Below, piece after piece: positions 1 to 8,677 of a stretch of DNA of 64,000 nucleotides (the stretch's first letter is position 1; the number at the start of each line of letters is the position of its first letter). A program made the translations under genes and the position numbers. Under the pieces are notes generated by a model. It worked only from the letters and a program-made list of their open reading frames with translations, did not search any database and was not told where the DNA came from. The DNA is from Flavobacteriales bacterium (GTDB taxonomy: Bacteria > Bacteroidota > Bacteroidia > Flavobacteriales_F > PHOS-HE28), in the NCBI GenBank assembly GCA_016788295.1, contig JAEUSY010000005.1:1-64000 (forward strand), written 5' to 3'.

Positions 1-2040
1 CATCACGGTCACCGCGTACAAGCCGGATGTGAAGGCCTGCGCGCTGTCGTCGTAAGCGATGATGCCGCCCAGGACCGACCACCAGACCGAATCGGCGGGA
101 TCCACGTTCGTGGCCCAGAGCCAGGGCTGCTGCGGCTCGCATACCCGGATGAGCTGTGGGCCGAGCGCGTTCACGTTCACCACCACATCGTCGTTGACCA
201 AGGGCACAGCCGGCGTCGGGTGGATGGTGACGTAGAGCGAATCGCGCCACAGGAAGCATTGCTGCCCGATGCGCACATCCACCCAGTACCAGCCGCTGGT
301 GTACACCGTGATGTCCGGCGTAGTGACACCCGTGCTCCACAGGAATTCGAAGGCCGGCGCATTGTGCCGCACCGAGGTATCGGGATCGAAGGCGGTGAAG
401 GTGCGCGCGTGCAGCGGGGCCTGCGTGCAACGCTCCAGGGAATCAGGGCCGAGGACCCCTTCGTTGCCGGATTGGATGACCGGCTCGCGGAAGGTGCGGT
501 CGCAAACAGGGCCTTCGCGCGCATAGGCATCGTGCGGCTCGCGCCCATCGAGGTAGCCGCGCGCGATGAAGGCATCTTTCAGCGCCCAGCCGCGCAGGAG
601 GTTGTAATTCGCGTAGAAGGGATCGGTGCAATAACCCGGGGGCGCCGGCGCGGTGTTCCCCGCCGCAGGCGGCCACATGCTCATGGTGCCATCCGACGGA
701 AACGAGAGCACGTGCTCGTACGCGCCATTGAAGACCGGCTCCGCATCGGGCGCGTGCACAATCCCGCCGGGCAGCTTCTCCCCGATGCCCGCGAAATGCT
801 GCGCCTGCTTGAAGTCGAGGTCGCTGGTCTGGAAGCGCGCCACGTAAAGGTCCCAGCGCCCCGACCCGAGGAAGCTGCTCTCGCCGTACTGCCCCGTGAA
901 GCCCGTGAGCTGGCAGGCGAAGCGGCCCAGCACGGCCACGTCCTCCTCCTGCACCGAGAGCGCGCGCGTGGTGAGCGGATGCTGGCTGCCCCAGGTCTTC
1001 TGCGCGATGAGCTCGCCATCGAGGCCCACCTTCAGCAGATAGCTGCTGCGCGGCTCCGCAGCGGTGAAGAGGTCGGGCTCGGTATCGAGGAAGATCACCG
1101 TGCCCTGTACATCGCCCACGAGCATGAGGTAGCTCTCTTGCACCAGGACCATCTCGAAGACCTGGTTGTAAGTGCCGCCGCCGAACACGCGGAACCACTC
1201 CTCGGTGCCTCCCGGCGTGAAACGCGCGATGAATACCGCGCTGAACATCGCGTTCTCATGCACGTTGCCGGCCAGCGTGAGCGTATCCGTGAACTGTCCC
1301 GTGAGGTAGAGGTTGCCATCGGCGTCGTGCTCCACGTCCATGCCGCGATCGGCGAACTCGGCGGCGCCCTGCACGATCCAGAGCGGCGCGCCTGCTGAAG
1401 TGTACGTGGCGAGGAAGATATCGACGCTCGGGTCGCCCGTGACCGGATCGGTGACGCTGGTGATGCTCCCCTGGTCGAAGACCGCCGTGCCACGGAACTC
1501 GCCGGCCACAGCGATGCTGCCATCGGGGCCCACGCTCACGCCGTTGGGCTGGTCCACGCCATCAGCGCTGCCGCCTCCTCGCGCCCACGACACGGAGCCA
1601 TCGGCCTGCGCGAGCTTCAGCACGAAGCAATCCTGCGTGCCGCCGGATGAGCTCAGGGTGCTCCCGCCGAAATCAACGGTTCCCATGAACTGGCCCACCA
1701 CCGCGATGTGCCCATCGTTGGTGAGCTCGAGCTTGATGGCGCGATCCAAGCCGCTGCTGCCGAAGCTGCGCGCCCAGACCAGCCCGCCCGACGCGTCGTA
1801 CTTCGCCACCACCGCATCGAGACTGCCGTTGCTGATGAGCGTGAACCCGGGGAGGTCGATGTTCCCGCCGAACTCGCCCACGGCGTAGAGATCGCCAGCA
1901 GCATCCACCGCGAGGTCGTTGTACGCGTCGTTGCTCCAAGCGCCCACGCGGCGCGCCCAATGATCCTGCGCCACGACGCGCCCCGTGCCGCACAGGGCGA
2001 GCACCAGCAGCACGACGTGTGGAAGAGCGGATGGGCGCAT
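1..2040 (-). CDS. Secreted beta-propeller-like repeat protein, 3' end beyond the window
   Basis: The minus-strand frame starting at 2040 is open to base 1, giving at least 680 residues; the C-terminus lies outside the window. It begins with a signal peptide (MRPSALPHVVLLVLALCGTG, cleavage near VVAQD). About ten repeats follow, each with a G-(D/H)-I/L-(Y/A)-V-x-G-x-F core followed by 'L-A-K-Y-D-A-x-G' type strands, such as DLYAVGEFGG and HIAVVGQFMG. This resembles SBBP-type beta-propeller repeats of secreted Bacteroidota proteins. From about residue 590 the sequence changes to an Ig/PKD-like segment. A T9SS sorting domain would be expected at the missing end, but that is inference. A -7-like box (TATCTTGT on the minus strand, 2050-2057) lies 9 bases before the start. 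Plus-strand frames over this stretch are GC shadows. Confidence 0.8.
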   Translation of the reverse strand, partial: MRPSALPHVVLLVLALCGTGRVVAQDHWARRVGAWSNDAYNDLAVDAAGDLYAVGEFGGNIDLPGFTLISNGSLDAVVAKYDASGGLVWARSFGSSGLDRAIKLELTNDGHIAVVGQFMGTVDFGGSTLSSSGGTQDCFVLKLAQADGSVSWARGGGSADGVDQPNGVSVGPDGSIAVAGEFRGTAVFDQGSITSVTDPVTGDPSVDIFLATYTSAGAPLWIVQGAAEFADRGMDVEHDADGNLYLTGQFTDTLTLAGNVHENAMFSAVFIARFTPGGTEEWFRVFGGGTYNQVFEMVLVQESYLMLVGDVQGTVIFLDTEPDLFTAAEPRSSYLLKVGLDGELIAQKTWGSQHPLTTRALSVQEEDVAVLGRFACQLTGFTGQYGESSFLGSGRWDLYVARFQTSDLDFKQAQHFAGIGEKLPGGIVHAPDAEPVFNGAYEHVLSFPSDGTMSMWPPAAGNTAPAPPGYCTDPFYANYNLLRGWALKDAFIARGYLDGREPHDAYAREGPVCDRTFREPVIQSGNEGVLGPDSLERCTQAPLHARTFTAFDPDTSVRHNAPAFEFLWSTGVTTPDITVYTSGWYWVDVRIGQQCFLWRDSLYVTIHPTPAVPLVNDDVVVNVNALGPQLIRVCEPQQPWLWATNVDPADSVWWSVLGGIIAYDDSAQAFTSGLYAVTVM

Positions 2041-2049
2041 TCGTACGGG

Positions 2050-2057
2050 ACAAGATA
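2050..2057 (-). promoter_or_regulatory. Putative -7 element for the repeat protein
   Basis: The minus strand reads TATCTTGT, close to the Bacteroidota consensus TAnnTTTG, ending 9 bases before the ATG at 2040. No clear TTG was seen at the -33 position. Confidence 0.35.
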
Positions 2058-2120
2058 CCCGCGCCGCCCATATCGCTGCCTCCGTTCCTCGAATTGCCCA
2101 CAAGTGGGCGGCCGTCCGTG

Positions 2121-2324
2121 CTATTCGTTCACGTACGCCCAGCGCAGCACCTCCCACTCGTTGCTCAACCAGCTGCGATCGGGGAACACCCACTTGGCGC
2201 GGACGTATTTCGCCAGGAACAGCTTCAAACCACCGTGCTTGAAGTGACGGACCTGCAGCAAGCAGTAGCGCTTGGCGTCGTCGGGCACTTCGAAGGGCGG
2301 CATCCAGGGGCCGGCGGCGTTCAT
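2121..2324 (-). CDS. Small conserved-looking orphan protein (67 aa)
   Basis: A 67-residue frame rich in aromatic and basic residues (ends EWEVLRWAYVNE), with no signal peptide, membrane segment or known motif. The composition looks like a real soluble protein rather than a GC-shadow frame. Its ATG at 2324 follows a -7-like sequence (TAACCTTG on the minus strand, 2330-2337), and the bases TTGCCCGC that join box and start recur before the unrelated gene starting at 37219. It fills the gap between two larger genes, being about 80 bases upstream of the repeat protein on the same strand. The function is unknown. It could also be a remnant of a longer gene. Confidence 0.5.
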   Translation of the reverse strand: MNAAGPWMPPFEVPDDAKRYCLLQVRHFKHGGLKLFLAKYVRAKWVFPDRSWLSNEWEVLRWAYVNE

Positions 2325-2473
2325 GCGGGCAAGGTTAGCGCTTCGGTCATTCCTTCAGCCGCCCCCCTCTACTCGTGGACGTTCTGGCGCAACGCACGAA
2401 CTTCACCTGCCAGAAGCGCCGTTAACTCCGAGCGGCTTGGCCCTTGAGAGCCGCGCAGCAATCCCAATCGATC

Positions 2474-5119
2474 ATGGACCTCAACAAATTCACCATCCGC
2501 TCGCAGCAGGCCATCCAGCAGGCGCAGACCATCGCCACCGGATACGGCCAGCAGATGCTCGAGAACGGCCACCTGCTGAAGGGCATCCTGGAAGTGGACC
2601 CCGACGTGACGCCCTTCCTGCTGAAGAAGCTCAACGTGAACGTGCCGGCGATGACGCAAGCGCTCGATCGCATCGTACAGGGCTACCCGAAAGTGAGCGG
2701 TGGGCAGATCAGCCTCTCGCGCTACAGCAGCGATGCGCTCACCAAGGCCCTCGCCGCGCTGAAGGAGTTCGGCGATGAGTTCGCCAGCGTGGAGCACATG
2801 CTCATCGGCATCCTCGACAGCGGCGATACCGTGAGCCAATTGCTGAAGGACAACGGCGTCACCAAGAAGGATTTGATCGCGGCCATCAAGGACCTGCGCA
2901 AGGGTAGCAAGGTGACCAGCCAGAGCCAAGAGGAGACCTACAACGCGCTGAACAAGTACGCGAAGAACCTCAACCAGCTCGCCAAGGACAACAAGCTCGA
3001 TCCCGTCATCGGCCGCGACGAGGAGATCCGCCGCGTGCTGCAGATCCTCAGCCGCCGCACCAAGAACAACCCCATCCTCATCGGTGAGCCGGGCGTGGGC
3101 AAGACCGCCATCGCCGAAGGCATCGCGCAGCGCGTGGTGAACGGCGACATCCCCGAGGACCTCAAGGGCAAGCAGGTCTTCAGCCTCGACATCGCCGCGT
3201 TGATCGCCGGGGCCAAGTACAAGGGCGAGTTCGAGGAGCGCTTGAAGGCCGTGGTGAAGGAGGTCATCGCCTCGGAAGGCCACATCATCCTCTTCATCGA
3301 CGAGATCCACACCCTGGTGGGCGCCGGCGGTGGCGAAGGCGCCATGGACGCCGCGAACATCCTGAAGCCCGCACTCGCACGCGGCGAACTCCGCAGCATC
3401 GGCGCCACCACGCTCAACGAGTACCAGAAGTACTTCGAGAAGGACAAGGCGCTGGAGCGTCGCTTCCAGAAAGTGATGGTGGATGAGCCCTCCCGCGAGG
3501 ACGCCATCTCCATCCTGCGCGGCCTGAAGGAAAAGTACGAGAGCCACCACAAGGTGCTGATCAAGGACGCCGCGATCATCGCCGCTGTGGAGCTGAGCAC
3601 GCGCTACATCGCCGACCGCTTCCTGCCGGACAAGGCCATCGACCTGATCGACGAGGCCGCCAGCAAACTGCGCATGGAGATCAACTCCAAGCCCGAGGAG
3701 CTCGACGAGATCGACCGCCGCATCATGCAGCTGGAGATCGAGCGCGAGGCCATCAAGCGCGAGAACGACGAGGCCAAGCTCGCCGAGCTGAACAAGGAGC
3801 TCGCAGAGCTGAGCGGTCAGCGCGACGGCTTCAAGGCCCGCTGGGAAAGCGAACGCCAGCTGGTGGACCGCATCAACAGCGCCAAGGACCAGATCGAGGA
3901 GCTGAAGCACCAGGCGCAGCAGTACGAGCGCGAGGGCGACTTCGGAAAAGTGGCCGAGATCCGCTACGGCCGCATCCAGGAGACGGAAAAGGAACTGGCC
4001 GCAGCAAAGGACGAATTGCTGAAGCTGCAGGCCGAGAGCAAAATGATCAAGGAGGAGGTGGACGTGGAGGAGATCGCCGCCGTGGTGAGCCGCTGGACGG
4101 GCATCCCCGTCACCCGCATGCTGGAGGCCGAGCGCACCAAGCTCCTGAAGCTCGAGGACGAGCTGCACAAGCGCGTGATCGGTCAGGACGAGGCCGTGCG
4201 CGCCGTGGCCGACGCCGTGCGCCGCAGCCGCGCGGGCATGGGCGATGAGCGCCGCCCCATCGGCAGCTTCATCTTCCTGGGCACCACCGGCGTGGGCAAG
4301 ACCGAACTGGCCAAGGCGCTCAGCGAGATCCTCTTCAACGACGAGCACGCCATGACGCGCATCGACATGAGCGAGTACCAGGAGCGCCACAGCGTGAGCC
4401 GCCTTGTGGGCGCGCCTCCGGGCTACGTGGGCTACGACGAGGGCGGCCAGCTCACCGAGGCCGTGCGCCGCAAGCCCTACAGCGTGGTGCTGCTCGACGA
4501 GATCGAGAAGGCCCACCCCGACGTGTGGAACATCCTGCTACAGGTGCTCGACGATGGCCGCCTCACGGACAACAAGGGCCGCGTGGTGAACTTCAAGAAC
4601 ACCATCATCATCATGACGAGCAACATCGGCTCGCACATCATCCAGGAGAACTTCGAGAACCTCGAAAAGAAAGATGTGGACGCCGTGGTGGAGAAGACCC
4701 AACGTGAAGTGATGGAGCTGCTGCGCAAGACCGTGCGCCCCGAGTTCCTCAACCGGGTGGACGAACTGATCATGTTCCGCCCGCTGAGCCAGGGCGATGT
4801 GAGGGAGATCGTGAAGCTGCAGCTGCACATGCTACTCGCCAAGTTGGAAGAGAAGGACATCCACCTGCTGCCCAGCGAAGAGCTCATCGCCCACATCAGC
4901 ACCCAAGGTTTCGACCCGCAGTTCGGTGCACGTCCGATCAAGCGCATGATCCAGAAGGAACTGCTGAACGAGCTGAGCAAGCAGATCATCGCGGGTACGC
5001 TGGAGACCGGCAAGCCGCAGGTGATCGATGTGTTCGATGGGCATATCGTGCTGCGGAAGCCGATCGATGAGAAGGAGAATGGCACGAGCAAGGGTAAGAA
5101 GACAAAGGCCTCGGCCTAA
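2474..5119 (+). CDS. clpB: ATP-dependent disaggregase ClpB
   Basis: ClpB is the Hsp100 disaggregase that, with DnaK/DnaJ, threads aggregated proteins through a hexameric ring in the cytoplasm. The 881-residue length is typical. The N-terminal Clp repeat domain begins at MDLNKFTIRSQQ. The first AAA+ module has Walker A GEPGVGKT near residue 204 and Walker B LFIDEIHT near 276. A charged coiled-coil middle domain spans roughly 400-540 and marks ClpB rather than ClpA/C. The second AAA+ module has GTTGVGKT near 603 and LLDEIEKAHP near 670. The ATG at 2474 starts the family's N-terminus; an in-frame start 30 bases upstream would add residues not expected. The C-terminus ends in a Lys-rich tail (KGKKTKASA). 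Part of its second module is copied in decayed form at 6883-6940. Confidence 0.97.
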   Translation: MDLNKFTIRSQQAIQQAQTIATGYGQQMLENGHLLKGILEVDPDVTPFLLKKLNVNVPAMTQALDRIVQGYPKVSGGQISLSRYSSDALTKALAALKEFGDEFASVEHMLIGILDSGDTVSQLLKDNGVTKKDLIAAIKDLRKGSKVTSQSQEETYNALNKYAKNLNQLAKDNKLDPVIGRDEEIRRVLQILSRRTKNNPILIGEPGVGKTAIAEGIAQRVVNGDIPEDLKGKQVFSLDIAALIAGAKYKGEFEERLKAVVKEVIASEGHIILFIDEIHTLVGAGGGEGAMDAANILKPALARGELRSIGATTLNEYQKYFEKDKALERRFQKVMVDEPSREDAISILRGLKEKYESHHKVLIKDAAIIAAVELSTRYIADRFLPDKAIDLIDEAASKLRMEINSKPEELDEIDRRIMQLEIEREAIKRENDEAKLAELNKELAELSGQRDGFKARWESERQLVDRINSAKDQIEELKHQAQQYEREGDFGKVAEIRYGRIQETEKELAAAKDELLKLQAESKMIKEEVDVEEIAAVVSRWTGIPVTRMLEAERTKLLKLEDELHKRVIGQDEAVRAVADAVRRSRAGMGDERRPIGSFIFLGTTGVGKTELAKALSEILFNDEHAMTRIDMSEYQERHSVSRLVGAPPGYVGYDEGGQLTEAVRRKPYSVVLLDEIEKAHPDVWNILLQVLDDGRLTDNKGRVVNFKNTIIIMTSNIGSHIIQENFENLEKKDVDAVVEKTQREVMELLRKTVRPEFLNRVDELIMFRPLSQGDVREIVKLQLHMLLAKLEEKDIHLLPSEELIAHISTQGFDPQFGARPIKRMIQKELLNELSKQIIAGTLETGKPQVIDVFDGHIVLRKPIDEKENGTSKGKKTKASA

Positions 5120-5148
5120 GCGATAGGCTTGTAGATCGCACCTGTAAA

Positions 5149-5189
5149 GTCGACCCCACACTGCTGAGCGAATTCGAAGTGGGGTCGAC
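5149..5189 (+). terminator. Perfect inverted repeat downstream of clpB
   Basis: The arms GTCGACCCCAC (5149-5159) and GTGGGGTCGAC (5179-5189) are perfect reverse complements of 11 bp with a 19-base loop. It lies 30 bases after the clpB stop. There is no T-run, so a rho-independent terminator is not certain. A 3' mRNA-stabilising hairpin is equally possible. Confidence 0.45.
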
Positions 5190-5296
5190 CTACGGTGCGT
5201 GGGACAAGGACATGAAGAGCAATGCGAAGGTGCAATAGGGAGAACCCTTCAGAGATCCGTTAGATTGCCTCCCCCACGTTTGTCGTGGTGATGGGA

Positions 5297-6877
5297 ATGC
5301 GGATCCCCACTGCCCTTGCGCGTGCTCTCCAACTGCTCGCTCTTTGCTGCGCCCTGCAAGAAGGAGCAGCCCAGGACACCCTATCCGTTTTCTTCGAGTT
5401 CGGCAAGTGGCGCATCCCCCACGAGGAACAGGCTACGATCGCTGCGATCCCCTACCACTATGACCTTAGTGCTGTTGATTCGGTGCAGTTCATCGGCATG
5501 GCCGATTCCATAGGCTCGCTCTCATCGAACCTGAAGCTTTCGCGAAGGCGCGCATTGGAGGTCGCCTCGCAATGTCGCAGGCACTTCTCCATGCAAACGC
5601 CGGTCTCCACGCTCGCGATGGGCGCTATCGACCGAGGTGACAGGGCCCGGAACAGGCGTGTTGACATCGTCTTCCACATGGATCCGACCCTTGACCGGGT
5701 CCAAGACCTTCTCGATAGTTCTGAGGGGGCATTGCCTTTGCCCGGCGCTCGTTGCTATATCATCGATTGCGATCTGATCGGCCGCTTCATCGTTACTCCC
5801 TTCAGGAAAGGAAAGCGGGAGTTCGTTGAGGTCGAGATCCCAGGAAGGCTCACCGTACCAAACCGCTATGGGGCCGTTCTTGATATGAAACTGCCACGGT
5901 ACCGCAGGACAGCAGGCACCAACGAACACATCCGGCTGAAATGGACGAGGAAGCCATCGCGAAACAAGAAGGCTCCAGCGGCCTACACCACCTCAATGCC
6001 CAAGGCAGACTTCGACCGCTATGGGGTGCTGATCGAGAAGCATGGGGATTGTGTTGTCCCGATCCTTGACACGTGCATGCGTGTCGATCACGCGTTGATG
6101 CAGGAACTGCAGCACTGGTCACGAATTAGCGGCAGCAAGGGGTTGCGGGTTCGGGTGCCGCGCCACGCCGTGGACAACAGTGCACGGTATTTCCATGGTC
6201 CAAGGCCTGACGTTCCAATTACTTGGGAACAGCGTGATGGCAAGAAGCACGCCGCCTTCTATTACACCAAGATACCTGTCCGGAAGGGCTTTGCACTGGA
6301 CATTTCGCGCGAGATGGTCAGTTGTGCCGACCACTGCGATACCTCCTTGTTCGGTGGCTGGCCCCCGTACCCACCTTGCGCACCGGCAGACCAGGCCTTG
6401 AAGATGTTCATTGAAACCGGCTACCATGGACAATGGAACGTCGACCGTCCGTACATCGCCATCGGGTTGATGAGGTCGGTCACAAAGGGGCTTGTCTCGG
6501 GGAACATCGGCCTGGACAGCGACGCGCGACCACTTGCCTCACTGCGTTACCAGTACCACTTCCTACAGTTCGATCTTCGGGAACTGATCCCGACGGAACG
6601 CTGGGTCTGGCCATCGGACCAAGCCGTACTTCACAGGTACTACCGCACCTATTTCGGTACCGAACTCCGTTGGCGGGCAGGCAGTGTTGAAGAGGGCCTA
6701 TTGGAGCAGAACCTTCATCTGGGCATCGCCTATGTGAATGAGAAGCCTGATGCTTTATTGACCCGGATCTTTGTTCAGGGCGGTGTCGCGATCGACTTCA
6801 GGTCAGCGACATCCGACCAACCCTACTTGTGCTGGAGCATTGGCACTTTCTTCAGGCTCTATCGATTCGGCGAGTAG
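5297..6877 (+). CDS. Secreted OmpA-domain protein with unknown C-terminal half
   Basis: About 526 residues with a signal peptide (MRIPTALARALQLLALCCAL, cleavage near GAAQD). Residues 30-125 resemble an OmpA-type peptidoglycan-binding domain: an FFEFGKWRI strand, a mid-domain FIGMADSIGSLSSN with LSRRRALEVA, and the closing GDRARNRRVDIVF. The middle is unassigned. The last 130 residues alternate polar and aromatic residues (SLRYQYHFLQFDLR, LHLGIAYVNEKP, FFRLYRF at the end) like outer-membrane beta-strands. The protein therefore probably sits in the outer membrane and touches the cell wall. In-frame GTG 5285 and ATG 5291 are alternative starts. Codon use looks less GC3-biased than in clpB. The gene lies between intact clpB and a decayed clpB fragment, which suggests a rearranged or acquired segment. 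Confidence 0.75.
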   Translation: MRIPTALARALQLLALCCALQEGAAQDTLSVFFEFGKWRIPHEEQATIAAIPYHYDLSAVDSVQFIGMADSIGSLSSNLKLSRRRALEVASQCRRHFSMQTPVSTLAMGAIDRGDRARNRRVDIVFHMDPTLDRVQDLLDSSEGALPLPGARCYIIDCDLIGRFIVTPFRKGKREFVEVEIPGRLTVPNRYGAVLDMKLPRYRRTAGTNEHIRLKWTRKPSRNKKAPAAYTTSMPKADFDRYGVLIEKHGDCVVPILDTCMRVDHALMQELQHWSRISGSKGLRVRVPRHAVDNSARYFHGPRPDVPITWEQRDGKKHAAFYYTKIPVRKGFALDISREMVSCADHCDTSLFGGWPPYPPCAPADQALKMFIETGYHGQWNVDRPYIAIGLMRSVTKGLVSGNIGLDSDARPLASLRYQYHFLQFDLRELIPTERWVWPSDQAVLHRYYRTYFGTELRWRAGSVEEGLLEQNLHLGIAYVNEKPDALLTRIFVQGGVAIDFRSATSDQPYLCWSIGTFFRLYRFGE

Positions 6878-6882
6878 AAACC

Positions 6883-6940
6883 CAGACCGTACCCCGAGTT
6901 CCTCAACCGCGTGTCTGAGCTGATCATGTTCCTTCCGCAC
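6883..6940 (+). pseudogene. Decayed fragment of clpB (second AAA+ module)
   Basis: About 58 bases align with clpB 4726-4787 with a two-base deletion and scattered substitutions. Translated, it reads [15 protein letters not shown] against PEFLNRVDELIMFRP in the intact gene. There is no start codon or flanking clpB sequence. It begins 5 bases after the stop of the OmpA-domain gene and appears to be a relic of a duplication or of a recombination event involving clpB. Confidence 0.7.
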
Positions 6941-7028
6941 TTTCAACCCATTCCACGCCCACCCCTACCTTGGCATCTCCTTCGCCGGTCACTCTGCCAG
7001 CCTGGCCCGTTCGAGCATCCCCACACCC

Positions 7029-7901
7029 ATGACCAAGATCTCCATCCGCTTCTTCGACGACCGCGAGGTGCGCGCCGTGTGGGATGAGGAGAAGAACACT
7101 TGGTTGTTCTCGCTGCTGGACGTCGTGGCCTTGTTGAATGACCAGGACGACTACGAGAAGACCCGCAACTACTGGAAGTACCTTAAGGCCAAACTGAAGC
7201 GCGAGAACAGCGAAGTGGTTAGTGCCACTACCCAGTTGAAACTCCTCGCCCCGGACGGCAAGAGGCGCCTGACCGATGTGATGGACCTCGATGGCATCAT
7301 CGCTTTGGGTAAGGAGTTCCCGAGCAAGAAGGCGAACCGCTTCATCCAATGGTTCACCCACAGCGAAGAAAGTGTGGACGGGAAGAGCAGGACAAAGGCC
7401 TATGCGCTGTTCGAGAGCTCCTTCATCGACAGCATCGAAGTCGGCACAGCCAAGGGCCTGCAACAGATCCACGCCTACCTCTTCGGTGGCCTCTACCCTT
7501 TCGCGGGGCAGATCCGGCAGAAGAACATTTCCAAAGGTGGTTTCCAGTTCGCCACCTCGCACTTCCTCGGGGCCACCTTGCAGCAGATCGACGCGATGCC
7601 CGAGGACACTTTCGACCAGATCGTGGCCAAGTACGTGGAGATGAACGTGGCCCATCCCTTCATGGAAGGTAACGGCCGCAGTACGCGGATCTGGTTGGAC
7701 CTGATCCTGAAGAAGCGCTTGAAGCGATGCGTGGACTGGAGCCGGATCGGCAAGAAGGAGTACATGAACGCCATGGTCCAAAGCGCGGTGGACGCCCGCC
7801 TCCTGAAGAAGCTGCTGAAGAACGCACTGACCGACCAGATCGACAGCCGGGAGATGTACATGAAGGGCATCGACCACTCGTACTACTACGAGGAGGAGTG
7901 A
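7029..7901 (+). CDS. BRO-N/Fic fusion protein (putative AMP-transferase)
   Basis: A 290-residue protein in two parts. Residues 1-115 resemble the BRO-N domain of phage antirepressors and DinD-like proteins ([45 protein letters not shown]). Residues 125-260 form a Fic domain: [18 protein letters not shown], then the catalytic motif [12 protein letters not shown] with His209, matching HPFx(D/E)GNGR. Fic enzymes usually transfer AMP from ATP to Ser, Thr or Tyr of a target protein, and many are toxins or regulators. No inhibitory (S/T)xxxE(G/N) helix is obvious. No antitoxin gene lies next to it, so it may be self-controlled or DNA-targeted through BRO-N. The downstream genes are orphans. Confidence 0.85.
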   Translation: MTKISIRFFDDREVRAVWDEEKNTWLFSLLDVVALLNDQDDYEKTRNYWKYLKAKLKRENSEVVSATTQLKLLAPDGKRRLTDVMDLDGIIALGKEFPSKKANRFIQWFTHSEESVDGKSRTKAYALFESSFIDSIEVGTAKGLQQIHAYLFGGLYPFAGQIRQKNISKGGFQFATSHFLGATLQQIDAMPEDTFDQIVAKYVEMNVAHPFMEGNGRSTRIWLDLILKKRLKRCVDWSRIGKKEYMNAMVQSAVDARLLKKLLKNALTDQIDSREMYMKGIDHSYYYEEE

Positions 7902-8065
7902 GCGCCCGTCAACTCCTGGTTAGCCCAAAAGCGTATGATCCAGTTGAAACTGCTCACCCCCGGCTTGCGGTAAGTCAGGTCGAAATGAGCCGTCAGATCA
8001 TCACGGGCACCAAGGAGCCCGGCGAAGAGCAGGTGTTTGACGTCATCAGAGCACCGTATTCACCC

Positions 8066-8073
8066 TACCTTCC
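8066..8073 (+). promoter_or_regulatory. Putative -7 element, near-leaderless start
   Basis: TACCTTCC resembles TAnnTTTG and ends 3 bases before the ATG at 8077. The preceding 7902-8065 stretch carries no convincing gene, only a 12-codon frame at 7934 echoing the BRO-N segment QLKLLAPDG. Confidence 0.35.
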
Positions 8074-8076
8074 GGC

Positions 8077-8511
8077 ATGCGCCCGATCCTCCTCCTTCGT
8101 TTGCTGTTACTGGCCACCGGCCTATTACTCTCCGACGTCATCACCATCGAACGCATCGACACCTGCCCCGATGAGCAGCTGCCATCGCTTATCGGAATGC
8201 CCCTGCCCTACCGCACCAGCATACCGTGGGTGAACAGCGGGAGCGGAGTGCTCTACGTGCAGGGCCTTTTGGTAGACCTGCTTATCTGGTGGATGGTGGT
8301 GGGCGGCATGGCCTGGGGCTTGGGTCGCGTGGTCCCAGAAGGCGTACGCAGGTCCGTTGTGACCAAGATCCTCTCGTGGTCCATCACGTCGCTCGCGGTC
8401 CTGGTCATCATCTTCATCTTTGCTGCGATCGAGTGGCAATGGCAATGGGCCCCGGACCTCCCGTTCCGCTGCACTGAAAGCACATTGCGGTCCTTGTGGT
8501 CGCTCGAGTGA
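8077..8511 (+). CDS. Orphan membrane protein (144 aa)
   Basis: It has an N-terminal hydrophobic segment (LLLRLLLLATGLLL), a second at about 60-82 (GLLVDLLIWWMVVGGMAWGLG) and a third at about 100-120 (ITSLAVLVIIFIFAAI), so three membrane spans are likely. The loop between the first two contains a motif-like CPDEQLPSLIGMPLPYRTSIPWV. I do not recognise the family. It may be an inner-membrane protein with a signal-anchor N-terminus. Neighbours are the Fic fusion upstream and another orphan downstream on the same strand, with gaps of 175 and 166 bases, so no operon is implied. Confidence 0.65.
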   Translation: MRPILLLRLLLLATGLLLSDVITIERIDTCPDEQLPSLIGMPLPYRTSIPWVNSGSGVLYVQGLLVDLLIWWMVVGGMAWGLGRVVPEGVRRSVVTKILSWSITSLAVLVIIFIFAAIEWQWQWAPDLPFRCTESTLRSLWSLE

Positions 8512-8677
8512 ATAATGATCAACGATCCCACGCAGCACCGATCGTGATCATCCCGCCCCTGACAAGCGATACAGGGCATTCCGATCGTTGGATCGATCGT
8601 GGATAACACGATGGCGCATGGCCTCTTCTGCGCGGCAGTGAGGGATAGCTTGCCGTTCCAGAAAGACCATTTGTAGA

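Noticed and set aside
220-1398. 392-residue plus-strand frame near the left edge
   Set aside because: The minus-strand frame starting at 2040 carries a signal peptide and clear repeats through the whole stretch, so this frame is a shadow.
2369-4516. 715-residue minus-strand frame opposite clpB
   Set aside because: Leu/Val/Ala/His-rich shadow of the GC-rich clpB coding strand, with no domain and no promoter. clpB is certain on the other strand.
7902-8076. Possible antitoxin gene after the Fic fusion
   Set aside because: Only a 12-codon frame and shadows are present; no helix-rich small protein typical of an antitoxin.
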